Positions 61,200 through 64,000 of a DNA stretch of 64,000 nt are shown here, in pieces. This DNA is from Caldilineaceae bacterium SB0661_bin_34 (GTDB lineage: Bacteria; Chloroflexota; Anaerolineae; Caldilineales; Caldilineaceae). How positions within the stretch are numbered: position 1 is the first letter of the stretch; each line of letters begins with the position of its first letter. The stretch is taken from the NCBI GenBank assembly GCA_009841145.1, contig VXMJ01000063.1, positions 1 to 64,000 of the forward strand. The letters run 5' to 3'. The notes under the pieces are model-generated. The model did no database searches and had not been told where the DNA came from. It saw only the letters and a list, made by a program, of their open reading frames with translations. Position numbers and translations under genes: made by a program.

Positions 61200-64000
61200 G
61201 GGACCGGCTCCGCCATGGCGTAGTTCTGCAGGCTGCGTACATCCGCATCCTGTTCCTGCAGGGCCCGGATGCCGGTCACGGCCGCCGCGGCCGCGGGCAT
61301 GGTGGTCAGAATCGGAATGGCCAGCCGGGTGGCCAAGGCCCGGATTCGGGCACCGTGGCGCCGGCTGCGCGGCCCCTTGGGCGTGTTGACCACCAAGTCC
61401 ACTTGTCCGTCCTGCATGGCCTCGATCACGGTACGCCCCTCCTCTCCGGCCTTGCGCACCTGTTGGACTTCCAAGCCCGCCGCCTGAAAGAACGCCGCTG
61501 TGCCCTGAGTGGCCAGCAGTCGGAACCCGAGCACATGCAGTTCGCGGGCGATGGACAGGGCATCCGGCTTGTCCTGATCATTGACGGTCAGCAACGCACC
61601 GCCACGCACCGGCAACGGCGATCCGGCCTGTTCCTGGCTCTTGGCGAAGGCATTGCCGAAGTCCGGTGCGTGCCCCATCACCTCGCCGGTGGAGCGCATT
61701 TCCGGTCCCAGGATGGTGTCCACACCAGTGAACTTCTTCCAAGGCAGCACCGCCTCCTTGACAAAGAAGCCGCTCACCGTCGGTTCCTCCGTCAAACCCA
61801 GTTCCTCCAGCGTGGACCCCAGCATGACCTTGGCGGCGATCTTGGCCAATTGCACACCCGTGGCCTTGGATACGTAGGGAACGGTGCGGCTGGCCCGCGG
61901 ATTCACCTCCAGGACATACACCTGATCACCTTGGATGGCGTACTGCACGTTCATCAGGCCTCGCACGTGCAGGGCCATGCCCAGCCGGTGCGTATGGCTG
62001 CGCAACAGGGCCAGGACGTTGGCCGACAACCGATGCGGCGGCAGAACGCAGGCACTGTCGCCACTGTGCACTCCGGCACCCTCCACGTGCTGCATGATAC
62101 CGCCGATCACCACCTGCCGCCCGTCGCAAATCGCGTCGACATCCACCTCGATCGCCCCATTCAGGAACTGATCGACGTAGAGGGGATGATGGGGGGACAC
62201 CTGAGCCGCGGCCTGGATATAGGTCTTGAGATCAACCTCGTCGTGCACGATGGCCATGGCCCGGCCGCCCAATACGAACGAAGGGCGCACCACCACCGGA
62301 TAGCCGATGGTCTCCACCACCGCCAGGGCCTGCTCCAGATTGCGCGCCAGACCGTGGGCCGGCGCGGGGATATCCAGTTCCGCCAGCAGGTCGCTGAAGC
62401 GGTCCCGGTCCTCGGCCAGATCGATGCTGGTGGGCGAGGTGCCGAGGATCGGCACGCCGTCCCTTTCCAGGTCCGTTGCCAGGTTCAACGGAGTCTGTCC
62501 GCCGTATTGGACGATGACCCCCGCCAGAGCACCGTTGGCGGCTTCCCGCTGGACGATGTGCAGGACGTCCTCGCGCGTCAGTGGCTCGAAGTAGAGGCGG
62601 GTACTGGTGTCGTAGTCCGTGCTCACCGTCTCCGGGTTGCAGTTGACCATGATGGTCTCGTAACCCATCTCCTGCAGCGCGAAGCTGGCGTGGACACAGC
62701 AGTAGTCGAACTCGATGCCCTGTCCGATGCGGTTGGGCCCGCCGCCCAGGATCACCACTTTCCGGCGATCGGTGGGCAAGGCCTCGTCGCCTTCGTCATA
62801 GCTGCTGTACAGGTAGGGCGTGAAGGCCTGAAATTCCGCGGCACAGGTATCCACCTGGTGATAGGTGGGTCGGATGTCCTGTTGACGGCGCGCCTCCCTG
62901 ACATCCAACTCCGACCATGATTCAGACCGACTGTGCGAGAGCAACTCGGCCAGTTGTGAATCGCTGAAGCCCTGGCGCTTGGCCTCCCTAAGGCTTTCAG
63001 CGTCCGCCCCGGAAACCCGGCCGGCGGTTTCAAACAACTGCTGCATCTGGTCCAGGAACCAGATGTCGAACCCGGTCATGCAGGCAAGGGCTTCCAGATC
63101 CCACTGCCGTTCCAAGGCGGTATACACCGCAAACAACCGATCGCGGTTGGGCGTTCGGAGCAGGTCTTCCAACTCGTTGTCGGTGACCGGTCCTTCCAGC
63201 GATCCCCAGCCGTTGCGGCCGATTTCAAGGCTGCGAATGCCCTTTTGCAGGGCTGCCTTGAAGGTGCGGCCAATGGACATCACCTCGCCCACGGACTTCA
63301 TCTGCGGACCCAGGCTGGACTCCACGCCGCTGAACTTTTCAAAGGCCCAGCGGGGAATCTTCACGACCACGTAGTCAATGGACGGCTCGAAGGCCGCCAC
63401 GGTCTGCCGCGTGATGTCGTTGGTCAACTCGTCCAAGTTGTAGCCCACCGCCACCAGGGCGGCCCACTTGGCGATGGGGAATCCGGTCGCCTTGGATGCC
63501 AACGCGCTCGAGCGCGAGACCCGTGGATTCATCTCGATGACCACGACCCGGCCGGTTTCCGGGTGCACGGCAAACTGAACGTTGGACCCGCCGGTCTCAA
63601 CGCCTACGGCCCGCATGACCAGGCGTGCCTGATCGCGCAGCCGTTGCAGTTCCCGGTCCGTGAGAGTCTGGGCCGGAGCCACGGTGATGCTGTCCCCGGT
63701 ATGGACGCCCATGGCATCCAGGTTCTCGATGGAACAGACCACGACGAAGTTGTCCGCGCCGTCGCGCATCACCTCGAGCTCGAATTCCTTCCAGCCGATC
63801 AGCGACTCCTCAATCAGGACGCTGCCGACCGGGCTTTCGCGCAGGCCCCAGGCCACCTTGACATCGAACTCATCCGGGGTATGGACGGTGCCGGCGCCGC
63901 TGCCGCCCAGGGTGAAGCTGGGACGGATGAAGATGGGGAATCGGCCAATCGTTTCCGCGTGGCTGCGTGCCTCCTCCAGGGTCGTGGCCAGGAAGGAGTG
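61196..64000 (-). CDS. carB: Carbamoyl-phosphate synthase large subunit (N-terminus beyond window)
   Basis: [49 protein letters not shown]. Frame stays open to the window end ([12 protein letters not shown]...). Confidence 0.97.
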   Translation of the reverse strand, partial: HSFLATTLEEARSHAETIGRFPIFIRPSFTLGGSGAGTVHTPDEFDVKVAWGLRESPVGSVLIEESLIGWKEFELEVMRDGADNFVVVCSIENLDAMGVHTGDSITVAPAQTLTDRELQRLRDQARLVMRAVGVETGGSNVQFAVHPETGRVVVIEMNPRVSRSSALASKATGFPIAKWAALVAVGYNLDELTNDITRQTVAAFEPSIDYVVVKIPRWAFEKFSGVESSLGPQMKSVGEVMSIGRTFKAALQKGIRSLEIGRNGWGSLEGPVTDNELEDLLRTPNRDRLFAVYTALERQWDLEALACMTGFDIWFLDQMQQLFETAGRVSGADAESLREAKRQGFSDSQLAELLSHSRSESWSELDVREARRQQDIRPTYHQVDTCAAEFQAFTPYLYSSYDEGDEALPTDRRKVVILGGGPNRIGQGIEFDYCCVHASFALQEMGYETIMVNCNPETVSTDYDTSTRLYFEPLTREDVLHIVQREAANGALAGVIVQYGGQTPLNLATDLERDGVPILGTSPTSIDLAEDRDRFSDLLAELDIPAPAHGLARNLEQALAVVETIGYPVVVRPSFVLGGRAMAIVHDEVDLKTYIQAAAQVSPHHPLYVDQFLNGAIEVDVDAICDGRQVVIGGIMQHVEGAGVHSGDSACVLPPHRLSANVLALLRSHTHRLGMALHVRGLMNVQYAIQGDQVYVLEVNPRASRTVPYVSKATGVQLAKIAAKVMLGSTLEELGLTEEPTVSGFFVKEAVLPWKKFTGVDTILGPEMRSTGEVMGHAPDFGNAFAKSQEQAGSPLPVRGGALLTVNDQDKPDALSIARELHVLGFRLLATQGTAAFFQAAGLEVQQVRKAGEEGRTVIEAMQDGQVDLVVNTPKGPRSRRHGARIRALATRLAIPILTTMPAAAAAVTGIRALQEQDADVRSLQNYAMAEPVP

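Noticed and set aside
61355-62920. 521-aa plus-strand ORF opposite carB
   Set aside because: carB motifs on the minus strand are definitive.

Overview
This is a 64 kb, GC-rich bacterial chromosome segment. The gene set (rny, SpoVS-family protein, TPR/NTPase proteins, GAF/PAS kinase-regulator hybrid) suggests Chloroflexota, but that is inference only. The conserved backbone includes ssrA (tmRNA), queA, an M50 protease, a tyrA-like dehydrogenase, groES-groEL with a perfect CIRCE operator, nadK, uvrC, recA, rny, a spoVS-like gene, addA/addB and carA/carB (carB runs off the right edge). Accessory zones lie at about 0-8 kb (IS607 element nested in a resolvase remnant, two fused nucleotidyltransferase-HEPN genes, an AAA/DUF4143 gene behind a palindrome) and about 31-50 kb (decayed TnpB and DDE transposase remnants, an Rpn-like nuclease gene, a Uma2-like gene, secreted acidic proteins, an unannotated 34-aa RiPP-like peptide, a dispersed ~37-bp repeat). 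The best candidate for an undescribed system is a secreted-protein/peptide locus. Two intact secreted-protein genes (31784-33253 and 41962-43314) and one decayed relative (48718-49215) each lie downstream of direct TTCAC/TCAC repeats with 11-bp periodicity, an architecture like PhoB/OmpR operators. The 41962 gene is followed by a lasso-precursor-like 34-aa ORF and a clear terminator. A fused kinase-response regulator with an OmpR/PhoB-type output domain starts next to one of these operators and appears to have lost both its phospho-His and phospho-Asp. All calls come from reading the sequence and supplied translations; no searches were run.
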